The notes: generated by a model from the sequence alone, not told the origin. Counted from the first letter of the stretch, positions 25,961 through 36,066 are shown. The stretch is DNA of 64,000 bases from Flavobacterium branchiarum (GCF_030409845.1 NZ_JAUFQQ010000005.1:1736001-1800000), one strand, 5' to 3'. A program made the numbers and translations.

Positions 25961-26050
25961 TAACTTTTTTTTATAAAAATACTATATTTTTTACAGTTAA
26001 TAAAAATAAGCGTATCGATCGCATAAAAGTCCATCTTTTCAGCCTAATAA

Positions 26051-26085
26051 AAAAAACCACCGCTTTATAAAAAAGGGTGGTTTTC
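26051..26085 (-). terminator. Terminator of the SGNH hydrolase gene
   Basis: AAAACCACC and GGTGGTTTT pair around a 14-base loop; on the minus strand a long T-run follows. About 20 bp after the stop. Confidence 0.8.
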
Positions 26086-26103
26086 TTACTAAAAAAATTG
26101 GCT

Positions 26104-27573
26104 TTATTTTATAACTGCTGGATATTGAATTGGATAATTTGCCAAATCAACATGTCGCAATGTAGAATTATATTTTGCATTAATAGCATCTACAAAAATA
26201 TTTGCTATTAAAGCATATCCTCTAGCACTTGGATGAATACCATCAAGAGAGAAAGCTCCTCCTGTTACAAAAGCTGAAGTCATATTAAAATTTCCAAAAC
26301 TAACACCTCCATTAGATAATTGCGCCATAACCGCTCTTGTATCTACCAATGCAAGCCCTTTTGAGTCTGCAACTGCTTTTATAGCGTCATTATAAGCATT
26401 GGTAGCCAAAACCACCTCTGCAACTTCATCTTTTGACAAAACCCAATTATCTGCCAAAGGAACCGATAGTCCATTTACCTTTGTTGGATCTCCACCAACA
26501 AGAGTACCTATAAAATTCATAGCCGTAAGCACCATAAAATCGGCTTTTGTAGCTTGCCTGTAAGATGGCACCCCATACCCCGAAAGATCTGTAAGATAGC
26601 TATCAATAATAACTACGGCATTTTTTCCTTCCACAAATTTTATCGTTCTGCGAGCTGCCTCTTCTTCTGTCAATAATTTATTAGTAACCATAGCTTTCAA
26701 TCCTCCATTATAAACAGCATATCCTGCATTTAATTGATCTGCCAACGTTTTTGTTAGCGACGCTGGATTATAAGGAACCGTTGTAAAATAAGGTAACGTA
26801 CTTATATTTGGTAAGTTTGCCACTACTCCTTTAGCTCCACCTACTGTTAAACCAGCCACTAAAGAACCGTAAACATTAGCAAATAATGTTGGATCTGTAA
26901 TATCATTACTTCCATATGTTGCTGGATTCATATTCCCTTTTTGATTTTTTCCTACTCCTCCAGATATTGCATAACTCAAAACATCATTTCCCCCAATAAA
27001 TAAAGAGAAAAAAGTTGGCTTTTGCGCCATCGCATCTCCCAAAATAGTAGCTGTAGTCGAACTTGAAAATCGAGAATAATAAGGATTTGCCAATCCCGAT
27101 GCTACTCCTGCAGTATTACCATAACCAGCTGCTAAAAGATGAAAACTTTTTGCCCCAGGTACTCCTAAATTGTTAAATTCCCCAGTTAAATGATTCGTCA
27201 CCTCTGTTGTTGGCTTTCCACTTACAGGAACTGGCCCAACTCCATTAAAATAAAGTCGAGGTCCTTGAATCACATTACCTCCCAACAATAGACCACCAAT
27301 ATTATCCTGCATTAATGGCGTAGTAAAAGCTCCACCTCCCGCAGGAGCAAACTGTTGTGACAACACATTAGCATAAGAGCCTTGCTGCCCTTTTGCAAAC
27401 AAAGCATTATCACTATATCCTGCAGCAAATGAATCTCCCAAAGCAACATATTTTGTAAACACTGCCGAACCAGGCGTAATTGGAACTTCAACAGGTGTTG
27501 TATCTTCATCATCATTATTACATGCTACAAAGGCCAATGAAACCAATAATAGCCATTTAAAATTTTTTATCAT
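26104..27573 (-). CDS. SGNH/GDSL-type esterase lipoprotein
   Basis: 489 residues. Lipoprotein signal with C18 in FVAC; the SGNH blocks are visible: GDS in VALGDSFAAG with S48 as nucleophile, GGND in block III, and D444/H447 in SLDGIHPS. It should be an ester hydrolase anchored in the envelope. It lies 85 bp downstream of a TonB-dependent receptor gene on the same strand, with a terminator only after this gene, so the two are probably one operon: import of a compound and cleavage of its ester bonds. The substrate is not visible. Confidence 0.9.
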   Translation of the reverse strand: MIKNFKWLLLVSLAFVACNNDDEDTTPVEVPITPGSAVFTKYVALGDSFAAGYSDNALFAKGQQGSYANVLSQQFAPAGGGAFTTPLMQDNIGGLLLGGNVIQGPRLYFNGVGPVPVSGKPTTEVTNHLTGEFNNLGVPGAKSFHLLAAGYGNTAGVASGLANPYYSRFSSSTTATILGDAMAQKPTFFSLFIGGNDVLSYAISGGVGKNQKGNMNPATYGSNDITDPTLFANVYGSLVAGLTVGGAKGVVANLPNISTLPYFTTVPYNPASLTKTLADQLNAGYAVYNGGLKAMVTNKLLTEEEAARRTIKFVEGKNAVVIIDSYLTDLSGYGVPSYRQATKADFMVLTAMNFIGTLVGGDPTKVNGLSVPLADNWVLSKDEVAEVVLATNAYNDAIKAVADSKGLALVDTRAVMAQLSNGGVSFGNFNMTSAFVTGGAFSLDGIHPSARGYALIANIFVDAINAKYNSTLRHVDLANYPIQYPAVIK

Positions 27574-27658
27574 GATTTGTTATTTTTACATTAATATTCA
27601 TTTTCCCATCTTCCAAAATTCATTAAGAAGTACATAAATTACCTATTCAATAATTTAT

Positions 27659-30466
27659 TTATGGGTTAATTGTCCATGAAGCAAACCATTGTTGCCCTAT
27701 TAAACCTGCTCCTATAACCTGTAGATAATCTTTTCCAAAAAGATTTGTAGCCCCCACTTTTATAACCGATTTCAATTTAGGAAATGCGTAATTTATTTGA
27801 GCATCAAAAACCGTATTCTCAGGAATCATTCCATCAGCAAAAGAAGCCTCCCATAAATATTCACTATTCCATCTTACATTCATATTGAATCCAAAATTTT
27901 TAAACAATTTAGCATTCCCCAACGAACCTTTAATTCTATGTTTTGGAGTATTGAAACCTGCTACAAAACCTGGATCTTTTGACTGATCAAAATCTAATTG
28001 TGAATAATTATAGTTCACTCCTACTTCAAAATCTTTATATACTTTTTTAGACAAACCAACACCTACTCCAAATGAAGCAACTTGAGCAGTTGTATTAGTA
28101 TAAACCTGATAAACCCTTCTGTCTCCAAACGCTAATGCCTGAGCACTTTTTGCTACGTCTGCATCTGTAAAATTTGTACCCACAGTTCCGTAATACGGGC
28201 TAATTACTCGAGCCGTATTCATGAAATTATCATAAATATTGTAATACGCATTAACATCAATCGAGAAATCTCTTACCACAGAACGATATCCTATTTCAAA
28301 AGCTTGCACTTCTTCCGGTTTTACTAATCCAATATTAGCCACTTGAAGGTCTGCAGTGTTTCCAGATGCTCCAAATGCCTGCACAGAAGCCACTGTATAT
28401 GCATTTTCGTAAGCCTTATGCCCATTCATTGTTACCGTAGCTGGATTATTTGCCGCTTGACCCGCCAAACTCACTTCTCTAACCTCAGTAAAACGATCTA
28501 AATTTTCTGGAGCAGAACCAATTAATGCAAACGGACCTAAATCTAAACCAATGTATTGATCTTGAGTTGTAGGATTTCTAAATCCTGTTTGATATGAAAG
28601 TCTAAAATTATGCACTTTACTTGCTCCTGCAGAATAAACAAAAGCAATTCTTGGTGATACATTACCTTTAAAGTTTTGACTTTTATCATAGCGAATAGAC
28701 CCTGTAAATTTCAATCTATCGTCCATCCATTTTTTAGCAACCTGCGTATAAGCTCCGTATTCTTTATATTTTAACGGACCGTCATAATCTGTAAAAATTG
28801 TTCCTTCAGAGTTCATTACATATTGTCTCCAAGAACCTCCTACTTGAATTTCAGCAAACTTAACAAGGTCTTTAAAATTATAATTCACATCAGAATGATA
28901 TAATTTAGAATGATCTATAAACTTAGCTCCTTCTTTTAGATTTGGATTATTAATAACATCTGTAAAAGCTTGTACAAATTGTGGAGAACCAGGTTCAAAT
29001 CGAGCTGATCTTGGAGCAGTAGGATTAGCTGGATCAATATTTGGTGTTAAGCCCAAACCTGGCGAAACATTGTAATCTGCAAAACTTCTAGCATAGTTTG
29101 CTGCATCATTTGCATTAAGTCCCAATACTGCAGAAGACAATTGAAATGACCTTGCATAATCTGTAAACCAGTTCGTATCTGATTTAGCAGCTCTATTGAC
29201 GTTCCAACCAGCAAAACGCATGTCGTATGAATCTCCAGCATTTTCATTAGTCATATAAACTCTAGCGAAAAAGTTTTTTCCTTTTACCTCTAATTTGGTT
29301 TGGCCCATAAAGAAGTTCTTTAAAGAATACCTATTGGCTCCTTGATAAATAGTACTACCAATTCCTAATTTGTATTGAAATATAAATTCAGTCTCATTTT
29401 CCCAAGGTTTAAGATGCATCGCAAAATCTGCCTTTACACTTTCTGATTTATTATTATTCAAATCTTTTTCATGATACCCAGTTCTACTTACCTGCCCAAC
29501 GTTTGGAAGAAAAGTAGTAACCTCGTCACCATAAATATTTAATCCATCATAATTTTGATTATTAGCATGTCCTATAGAACCCCCAGTCAAACTTCTTAAA
29601 TCATCGGCAATCCACTCGGTTGCTCTAACAAAATTAAAATTTGCTTTAACAGCAAAGTGTTTGGTAAATGCAGTAGCGGCTCTAAAACCAAGATCTACAT
29701 AATCATTAGTTCCTGCCACATCTTGTGAGGTTTGTCCATATTTAAAATACGTACTAACACCTTGATAAGTAAACGGACTTTTACTATTCATAAACAAAAT
29801 ACCATTAAAGGCATTTGCACCATAAAGCGCAGATGATGCTCCAGGCAAAAGTTCAACACTAGCAACATCTAAATCATTTAAACCAATTAGATTTCCTAAT
29901 ACAAAATTCAATGCTGGAGATGAATTATCCATACCATCTACCAATTGCATAAAACGAGTATTTGCAACTGTAGCAAAACCTCTTGTGTTTACTGATTTAA
30001 AAGATATACTACTTGTATTAAAAACAACTTCTTTTAGATTTTCCAAACCTTCGTAAAAAGATGGAGCTGTAGTGTTTTTTACATCTTGAATACCCATTCT
30101 CTCAATTGTAACCGGCGACTCAATTACTCTTTCTGGAGTTCTCGAAGCCGAAACCACAATTTCATTCAACATTGTTTGCTCCTCAACTAGCGCCACAATA
30201 ATTTTTTGTGTAGCCGAAGTAACATTGACATTCTTTGTTTCGTATCCAACTATTGTAATTCTAATAGTAAGCGGTAGCGCTTTAGATGACTTTAAAACAA
30301 ACGAACCGTCGAAGTCAGTAGACGCACCACTGCTCTCTCCAACAATATTAATGTTGGCCCCAGGAATTGCCTGTTTTTTGTTATCAATAACGGAACCTGA
30401 AATTGTACTCTGCGCAAAGGATACCCCGCAAAAGAACAATGATAAAATAAGTAAATACATTCTCAT
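27659..30466 (-). CDS. TonB-dependent outer membrane receptor with carboxypeptidase-like N-terminal domain
   Basis: 935 residues: signal peptide (1-18), carboxypeptidase-regulatory-like beta domain (about 19-105), TonB-box/plug start LNEIVVSASRTPERV followed by a plug domain (about 110-230) and a 22-strand beta barrel. It moves a ligand across the outer membrane with TonB energy. No SusD gene is beside it; the downstream gene is an SGNH hydrolase, so it is not a standard polysaccharide utilisation pair. The C-terminus ends ASWTINP instead of the aromatic residue usual for barrel proteins. Ligand unknown. Confidence 0.93.
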   Translation of the reverse strand: MRMYLLILSLFFCGVSFAQSTISGSVIDNKKQAIPGANINIVGESSGASTDFDGSFVLKSSKALPLTIRITIVGYETKNVNVTSATQKIIVALVEEQTMLNEIVVSASRTPERVIESPVTIERMGIQDVKNTTAPSFYEGLENLKEVVFNTSSISFKSVNTRGFATVANTRFMQLVDGMDNSSPALNFVLGNLIGLNDLDVASVELLPGASSALYGANAFNGILFMNSKSPFTYQGVSTYFKYGQTSQDVAGTNDYVDLGFRAATAFTKHFAVKANFNFVRATEWIADDLRSLTGGSIGHANNQNYDGLNIYGDEVTTFLPNVGQVSRTGYHEKDLNNNKSESVKADFAMHLKPWENETEFIFQYKLGIGSTIYQGANRYSLKNFFMGQTKLEVKGKNFFARVYMTNENAGDSYDMRFAGWNVNRAAKSDTNWFTDYARSFQLSSAVLGLNANDAANYARSFADYNVSPGLGLTPNIDPANPTAPRSARFEPGSPQFVQAFTDVINNPNLKEGAKFIDHSKLYHSDVNYNFKDLVKFAEIQVGGSWRQYVMNSEGTIFTDYDGPLKYKEYGAYTQVAKKWMDDRLKFTGSIRYDKSQNFKGNVSPRIAFVYSAGASKVHNFRLSYQTGFRNPTTQDQYIGLDLGPFALIGSAPENLDRFTEVREVSLAGQAANNPATVTMNGHKAYENAYTVASVQAFGASGNTADLQVANIGLVKPEEVQAFEIGYRSVVRDFSIDVNAYYNIYDNFMNTARVISPYYGTVGTNFTDADVAKSAQALAFGDRRVYQVYTNTTAQVASFGVGVGLSKKVYKDFEVGVNYNYSQLDFDQSKDPGFVAGFNTPKHRIKGSLGNAKLFKNFGFNMNVRWNSEYLWEASFADGMIPENTVFDAQINYAFPKLKSVIKVGATNLFGKDYLQVIGAGLIGQQWFASWTINP

Positions 30467-30707
30467 TTGGTTAGTTTTAGATGGTTTATGTCACCAAAGT
30501 ACAAATATTTTTCATATTACTAAAAATTTGTTAAGAAATATTGATATTTCATAACTTTTTAATAACAAAAATACATATTATGTATTTACATTTTTTAAAC
30601 TTTTGACAACAAATAACCCCTAACCTACTGAAATATACTATGCATACATATTATTTTGAAGATAAAACTGAATATTCTACAAAAATGAATTCTTAAATTT
30701 TTGTTAT

Positions 30708-30737
30708 AAAAAAAGCGAGATGTAAATCTCGCTTTTT
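30708..30737 (-). terminator. glmS terminator
   Basis: AAAAGCGAGA and TCTCGCTTTT pair around a six-base loop with flanking A- and T-runs, 26 bp after the glmS stop. Confidence 0.85.
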
Positions 30738-30762
30738 CAAATACTTATAATATTATATTTTT

Positions 30763-32610
30763 TTATTCTACAGTAACCGACTTGGCCAAGTTTCTTGGTT
30801 GGTCAACATTACAACCTCTCATAACAGCTATATGATAAGATAACAATTGTAATGGAATTGTAGTAATTAATGGAGATAAAGCATCTGAAGTTTCAGGAAT
30901 TTCAATCACATAGTCCGCTAATTCACGTACTTGTGTATCTCCTTTTGTTACAACAGCAACAATTCTTCCACTTCTAGATTTTATTTCCTGAATATTACTT
31001 ACAATTTTATCGTAATGTCCTTGCTTAGGAGCAATTACAATTACTGGCATATGCTCATCAATAAGAGCAATTGGTCCATGCTTCATTTCTGCTGCAGGAT
31101 AACCCTCTGCGTGAATATATGAAATCTCTTTAAGTTTTAAAGCTCCTTCAAGCGCTACTGGAAAATTATAACCTCTTCCTAAGTACAAACAGTTAGGAGA
31201 GTCTTTAAATGCAGCCGCAATTTCTTTAGCAACATCGTTTGTTTCCAAAACTTCTTTTACCTTATCTGGAATAAGCTCAAGTTCTTGTAAATATCTATGA
31301 AAATCTGGAGTAGACAATGTTCCTTTTGCTTTTGCTAAACGCAAAGCAATCATCGTTAATACAGTAATTTGAGTTGTAAATGCTTTTGTAGATGCAACAC
31401 CAATTTCTGGACCTGCATGTGTATAAGCACCTGCATGTGTCTCTCTTGAAATAGATGAACCTACAACATTACAAACACCAAACACAAATGCTCCGTGTTC
31501 TTTTGCCAATTTAATAGCTGCCATGGTATCTGCAGTTTCTCCAGATTGAGAAATAGCAATAACAACATCAGTTTTATTGATGATAGGATTACGGTATCTG
31601 AATTCAGATGCATATTCAACCTCTACAGGAATTCGGGAAAATTCCTCAAAGATGTATTCTGCAACTAAACCAGCGTGCCATGATGTACCACAAGCAACAA
31701 TAATTATTCTATCGGCGTTTAGAAATTTTTCTAAATTATCCTCAACTCCTGCTAACTGAACAATTCCTTCATTTGCATGAAGTCTTCCTCTGTACGTATC
31801 TTTTATAACACTAGGTTGCTCGTATATTTCTTTAAGCATGAAATGATCATAACCTCCTTTTTCAATTTGCTCCAAATTCATTTGAAGTTGTTGAATATAA
31901 GGATCAACTAATGAATCATCTTTAATCTTTCTAATTTTAATTGGCTTATGTAATCTAATATTAGCCATTTCTCCATCTTCAAGATAAACAGCATTTGAAG
32001 TATACTCGATAAAAGGCGAAGCATCTGATGCAACAAAATATTCACCTTCACCCACTCCAATTGCCAATGGACTACCTAATCTAGCCGCAACAATTTCATT
32101 AGGATTCTTTCTATCAAATACTGCAATAGCATAAGCACCTACAACTTGATTTAATGCTACCTGAACTGCCTTACCTAATTTAAGACCTTCTTGTTTTTGA
32201 ACTTCTTCAATCAAATTCACCAATACCTCTGTATCTGTATCTGAATGAAAAACGTATCCTCTTTTCTTTAATTCTTCTTTTAATGGAGCATAGTTCTCAA
32301 TAATACCATTATGTATTATTGCCAAGTCTCCAGAATTAGACAAGTGAGGATGCGAGTTCACATCATTAGGAACACCATGGGTTGCCCAACGCGTATGACC
32401 AATACCTATACTTCCGTTTGTTGTAAACCCTTCACTGGCTTTAGCTTCAAGATCTGAAACCTTACCTTTTGTTTTACAAAGTTTAATTGCCTCTCCATCA
32501 TATAACATAACTCCAGCACTATCATAACCTCTATATTCGAGTCTTTTTAGTCCTTTAATTACAATAGGATATGCCTCTCTATATCCAATATATCCAACAA
32601 TTCCACACAT
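30763..32610 (-). CDS. glmS: Glutamine--fructose-6-phosphate aminotransferase
   Basis: Makes glucosamine-6-phosphate from fructose-6-phosphate and glutamine, the entry to UDP-GlcNAc for peptidoglycan and LPS. Residue C2 in MCGIVGYIG is the glutaminase nucleophile after Met removal; HTRWATHG and SDTDTEVLVN belong to the same domain; two SIS domains follow (ACGTSWHAG and YLGRGYNFP regions), ending NLAKSVTVE. Length (615) is normal. The gene starts 10 bp after the DUF4270 gene, so it is in one transcript with it and the GT5-like gene. No GlmS ribozyme-like leader is visible. Confidence 0.98.
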   Translation of the reverse strand: MCGIVGYIGYREAYPIVIKGLKRLEYRGYDSAGVMLYDGEAIKLCKTKGKVSDLEAKASEGFTTNGSIGIGHTRWATHGVPNDVNSHPHLSNSGDLAIIHNGIIENYAPLKEELKKRGYVFHSDTDTEVLVNLIEEVQKQEGLKLGKAVQVALNQVVGAYAIAVFDRKNPNEIVAARLGSPLAIGVGEGEYFVASDASPFIEYTSNAVYLEDGEMANIRLHKPIKIRKIKDDSLVDPYIQQLQMNLEQIEKGGYDHFMLKEIYEQPSVIKDTYRGRLHANEGIVQLAGVEDNLEKFLNADRIIIVACGTSWHAGLVAEYIFEEFSRIPVEVEYASEFRYRNPIINKTDVVIAISQSGETADTMAAIKLAKEHGAFVFGVCNVVGSSISRETHAGAYTHAGPEIGVASTKAFTTQITVLTMIALRLAKAKGTLSTPDFHRYLQELELIPDKVKEVLETNDVAKEIAAAFKDSPNCLYLGRGYNFPVALEGALKLKEISYIHAEGYPAAEMKHGPIALIDEHMPVIVIAPKQGHYDKIVSNIQEIKSRSGRIVAVVTKGDTQVRELADYVIEIPETSDALSPLITTIPLQLLSYHIAVMRGCNVDQPRNLAKSVTVE

Positions 32611-32620
32611 ATATATTTAA

Positions 32621-34267
32621 TTAATTTGGTTTCGTGTAGTAAATCTGTAGTTTTAATCTCTTATTCACATCAGAAGAATTTCCTCCATGAATTACTGTTC
32701 CCAAAGGACTCATCACTGATGCTCTTGGCACTTTACTAAATGGATCTCCTTTTACTGGTACAGCCGGCGTTCTCAACTTGTTAGTAGCAACAACAGAAAT
32801 ATCCTCTGTCACAACAATCCCCATTCTCACATTAGTTGAATCTTTACTGTTAATTAAATTTCTAATGTGGTTTGTTAGTCGAATTTTATATGTTGCCCCT
32901 TTTTTGGTAACTGGATCAACATTCAATATACCGTTAAAAACTTGCTTAATTTTTTTTGCATCGTCCGTAGCACTTGGAGTTCCATCATTATAATAATCTA
33001 CAATAGGTCTACTATTATTAAAATCATACAAGAAGATTCTATTAGGCTCTGAAGAAACATTCTTCATAGCATCTGAATCAACATGAAAAACCAAATTAGC
33101 CTCGTTAATTAACAATTTTTTTCCATCTGCTGGATTTCTTAATCTATCCAATTCATCTGGAACACCATTTGGGCCTTCCTTTAAATTCCCTTTTTCATCA
33201 TATCCAATAACATCGGTTCTACCAAAAAGCTCTAATATCGCCATTGAACCTTGACCACCTTTTAAATACAACCTCTCATCACCATTTACTTTCGGAGCCC
33301 CTATAGCCGTACTATAACTTGGGTTAATATTCGTTTCTTGTAGCAACTTTGCCGAATTATCACTTAAATTAAGAACTAAAGTTTTATCTTCTTTAATTGA
33401 GTCATCATCTGTTGTTATTTCTGTTTTTGCTTTATACTTAATAGTAATCTTTCCTTTTTTAAAGTCAATAGTTGCCATTCTACTTGCACCACCATTACTT
33501 TCTACCTTAAAGTACAACCCTCTAAAAAATTCTTTAAAAACATCATTTGTAACCAACTTCGATGGATTATCAAGCAATTTTTGAAAAGCAGCTGTCTCCA
33601 ACTTCAATTTCATTGCGGGTATTCTTTTGGCTACCGTTTCTTTTCCTGCATCATCTTTAATTGGTTCAGTAATCTCTTCAGCACTGAATCCAAATCCAAT
33701 ATTATTTTCATCAGTACCATTATTTAAACGCCCACCTACTTTTGCAGCATCAAAAAGAGAATTATCATCCGTAAAAAATAACTTTGAACTTACAAAGTTA
33801 TCATCTGGGTCCAAATTAGGCATATAATACCCAGATTGATAAATACTAAGATTTATTTTACCATCAATAGGCCCGTAAATTGAATCTAAAACGTATATAT
33901 TTTTTCCGTTTTCAACTTTATCTATGTGACTATAATACGGGATTTCAAGTTCAACACTTTCTACAGTAGGGCTTTCTCCAATTGTAGGCTTAACCGTCGC
34001 CAATGTCACCTGCGTAACAAAACTAGCCGTTGTTGTACTAAATGCAGAATTAACAAAAACCCCTAATTGATTCGAACTTAAATTATTTGATTGTACTGGT
34101 CCTAGCTTTTGGTTATAAGCTATCACCTCTGAGTCACTTATTAACAAATCAAAATGGTTACCACCAATTAAATCATCGCCTATAGCATTAAAATCCTTGT
34201 CGCAAGAATATAAAAAGACAACGCTTGATACTAAAAGTATTTTCCTAAAAAAAGAAGTATTCTGCAT
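32621..34267 (-). CDS. DUF4270 family lipoprotein
   Basis: 548 residues with a lipoprotein signal (C22 in LYSC) and the N-terminal pattern DKDFNAIGDDLIGGNHFDL that marks DUF4270 proteins. The rest is beta-rich and has no known catalytic motif. DUF4270 genes often lie between a glycogen-synthase-like gene and glmS in Flavobacteria, as here, but the function is unknown. It starts 21 bp after the GT5-like gene and ends 10 bp before glmS. Envelope location from the lipobox is inferred. Confidence 0.88.
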   Translation of the reverse strand: MQNTSFFRKILLVSSVVFLYSCDKDFNAIGDDLIGGNHFDLLISDSEVIAYNQKLGPVQSNNLSSNQLGVFVNSAFSTTTASFVTQVTLATVKPTIGESPTVESVELEIPYYSHIDKVENGKNIYVLDSIYGPIDGKINLSIYQSGYYMPNLDPDDNFVSSKLFFTDDNSLFDAAKVGGRLNNGTDENNIGFGFSAEEITEPIKDDAGKETVAKRIPAMKLKLETAAFQKLLDNPSKLVTNDVFKEFFRGLYFKVESNGGASRMATIDFKKGKITIKYKAKTEITTDDDSIKEDKTLVLNLSDNSAKLLQETNINPSYSTAIGAPKVNGDERLYLKGGQGSMAILELFGRTDVIGYDEKGNLKEGPNGVPDELDRLRNPADGKKLLINEANLVFHVDSDAMKNVSSEPNRIFLYDFNNSRPIVDYYNDGTPSATDDAKKIKQVFNGILNVDPVTKKGATYKIRLTNHIRNLINSKDSTNVRMGIVVTEDISVVATNKLRTPAVPVKGDPFSKVPRASVMSPLGTVIHGGNSSDVNKRLKLQIYYTKPN

Positions 34268-34288
34268 GTGTAATAAAAAAGTTAAATT

Positions 34289-35095
34289 TTAAAGAACCTC
34301 GTTTTTATAAAAATTTGTATACGCCTCTGCGAATGCATCTTTTGGGACGAAAGGTAAAAAAGGTTTTCCCGAAGATTCTATAAATTTTGTTAAACTTGAA
34401 GACAGATTGTTTGAGGCAATTATTACTCCATCTGAATGAAGAATACTCGCTTTTAAGATGTTTTCGTAATTTGGAATTTCTAAATCTGAAACAGCTTCAT
34501 GTGGAACTCCATCAAATTTTACCTTTTTAATCATTTCTGGATCTAATGTCTCATTAAACGATTGCGTGTAAACAGAAGTAACAATTTTTGTTTCAGAAAA
34601 CAAAGCTTCGTGTTTATAATAATGTTTCATATAGATTGGTAACATTGCTGCCATCCATCCATGTACATGTATGATATCTGGAACCCAGTTTAACTTCTTA
34701 ACAGTTTCAACAACTCCTTTAGCAAAGAAAATTGCTCTTTCGTCATTATCGGGGTACATTACACCTTCTTCATCTGTAAAAGTGGCTTTTCTTTTAAAAT
34801 ACTCATCGTTATCTATAAAATAAACCTGAATTCTTTCCTTAGGAATAGATGCTACCTTAATAATCAATGGCATATCCAAGTCGTTCACTACCAAATTCAT
34901 CCCAGAAAGTCTAATAACTTCGTGTAACTGGTGTCTTCTTTCATTGATATTCCCATATCTTGGCATAAAAATTCTTATCTGCCCGCCTTGATCGTTAATC
35001 ATCTTTGGCACATCATAAGACATTAAAGAAACCTCATTTTCAGCTAAATAAGGCACAACTTCAGATGATACATACAATATCCTCTTATCTTTCAT
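34289..35095 (-). CDS. Short glycogen/starch synthase-like protein, GT5 N-terminal domain only
   Basis: 268 residues matching the first half of glycogen synthases: KRILYVSSEVVPYLAENE at the start, PRYGNINERRHQLHEVIRLSG, and IIHVHGWMAAMLPIYMKH. The K-T/S-GGL ADP-glucose loop near the N-terminus is not kept (residues read LMSYDVPK) and the C-terminal GT-B domain with the catalytic Glu pair is absent, so normal glucosyl transfer is unlikely. The frame is intact, with a promoter and good codon use, so it is not a recent pseudogene. It heads the operon with DUF4270 and glmS and is divergent from panC. It may have a structural or regulatory role. Confidence 0.8.
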   Translation of the reverse strand: MKDKRILYVSSEVVPYLAENEVSLMSYDVPKMINDQGGQIRIFMPRYGNINERRHQLHEVIRLSGMNLVVNDLDMPLIIKVASIPKERIQVYFIDNDEYFKRKATFTDEEGVMYPDNDERAIFFAKGVVETVKKLNWVPDIIHVHGWMAAMLPIYMKHYYKHEALFSETKIVTSVYTQSFNETLDPEMIKKVKFDGVPHEAVSDLEIPNYENILKASILHSDGVIIASNNLSSSLTKFIESSGKPFLPFVPKDAFAEAYTNFYKNEVL

Positions 35096-35133
35096 AATAG
35101 TAATTTGCTTAATTTTTGGTAATAAAAACGTTG

Positions 35134-35141
35134 CAAAATTA
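35134..35141 (-). promoter_or_regulatory. -7 box TAATTTTG of the GT5-DUF4270-glmS operon
   Basis: TAnnTTTG match 38 nt upstream of the GT5-like ATG, 31 bp from the divergent panC box. Confidence 0.5.
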
Positions 35142-35172
35142 CAAAAATTTATGCAGTTATTAACTAATATAT

Positions 35173-35180
35173 TATGTTTG
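35173..35180 (+). promoter_or_regulatory. -7 box TATGTTTG of panC
   Basis: TAnnTTTG match. It contains the upstream ATG at 35174, which is therefore not the translation start. Confidence 0.5.
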
Positions 35181-35203
35181 CATTAAATTTTAATAATACC
35201 ACC

Positions 35204-36052
35204 ATGCATATTTTCAACGGTAAAGTTGCTTTAATAGCCTATTTAAAAACTATTAAAACCGAAAATTCAAGTGTTGGTTTCGTACCAACCATGGGCGCTT
35301 TACACCAAGGTCACCTCGCATTAATGCAACGATCATTAAACGAAAATGATAACACAGTTGTAAGTATTTTCGTGAATCCAACACAGTTTAACAACCAAGA
35401 AGATTTAGCAAAATACCCCCGAACTCTAGATGAAGATGTAAGAAAAATTAGCGGTCTAAGCGATAAGATAATTTTATACGCTCCAACTGTCGAAGATATC
35501 TACGAAGGGCATACCGTTTCTCAATCTTTTGACTTTGACGGACTAGAAAATCAGATGGAAGGAAAATTTAGACCCGGCCATTTTAACGGCGTTGGTACTA
35601 TCGTAAAACGTCTATTCGAGATCATCGCTCCCACAAATGCTTATTTTGGAGAAAAAGATTTTCAACAATTACAGATTGTAAAGAAAATGGTCGAAAAAAA
35701 CCATCTTCCTGTAAATGTTGTTGGATGTCCAATTTTTAGAGAACCAAACCAATTGGCAATGAGCTCTAGAAACGAACGCTTGACTAACGAGCAACGTCAG
35801 GAAGCAGCGATGATTTACAAGATTCTAACAGAAGCTAAAGAAATCTTTCAAACAAAAAGCCCCGAAGAAACAATTGAATTTGTAGAAAATTCATTCAAAA
35901 ACAACGACAACTTCGAACTTGAATATTTCGTAATTGCTGATGAATCAACATTATTACCTATCGATCACAAAAGTAAAGACAAAAATTACCGCGCATTTAT
36001 AGCAGTATTTGTTAATTCTATTAGGTTGATCGATACTATTTCATTAAATTAA
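35204..36052 (+). CDS. panC: Pantothenate synthetase
   Basis: Joins pantoate and beta-alanine with ATP to give pantothenate, the coenzyme A precursor. Class I aaRS-like fold with the HxGH motif in [12 protein letters not shown] and the KMSKS-like site [29 protein letters not shown] and [11 protein letters not shown] also fit. The start at 35204 gives [11 protein letters not shown] and 282 residues; the earlier ATG at 35174 is in the -7 box. panD follows 14 bp after the stop. Confidence 0.96.
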   Translation: MHIFNGKVALIAYLKTIKTENSSVGFVPTMGALHQGHLALMQRSLNENDNTVVSIFVNPTQFNNQEDLAKYPRTLDEDVRKISGLSDKIILYAPTVEDIYEGHTVSQSFDFDGLENQMEGKFRPGHFNGVGTIVKRLFEIIAPTNAYFGEKDFQQLQIVKKMVEKNHLPVNVVGCPIFREPNQLAMSSRNERLTNEQRQEAAMIYKILTEAKEIFQTKSPEETIEFVENSFKNNDNFELEYFVIADESTLLPIDHKSKDKNYRAFIAVFVNSIRLIDTISLN

Positions 36053-36054
36053 TT

Positions 36055-36062
36055 TACTTTTG
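36055..36062 (+). promoter_or_regulatory. Possible extra -7 box TACTTTTG just before panD
   Basis: TAnnTTTG match 4 nt before the panD ATG, in the panC-panD gap. If used it would give a leaderless panD transcript. No -33 TTG at 17-23 nt; one lies at 26 nt. Confidence 0.35.
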
Positions 36063-36066
36063 TAGC

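Noticed and set aside
29047..29247. Minus-strand 66-codon frame inside the TonB receptor gene
   Set aside because: Out-of-frame overlap without signal or family; composition is that of a frame-shifted coding region.
32611..32620. glmS riboswitch/ribozyme upstream of glmS
   Set aside because: Only 10 bp separate glmS from the DUF4270 gene, so there is no room.
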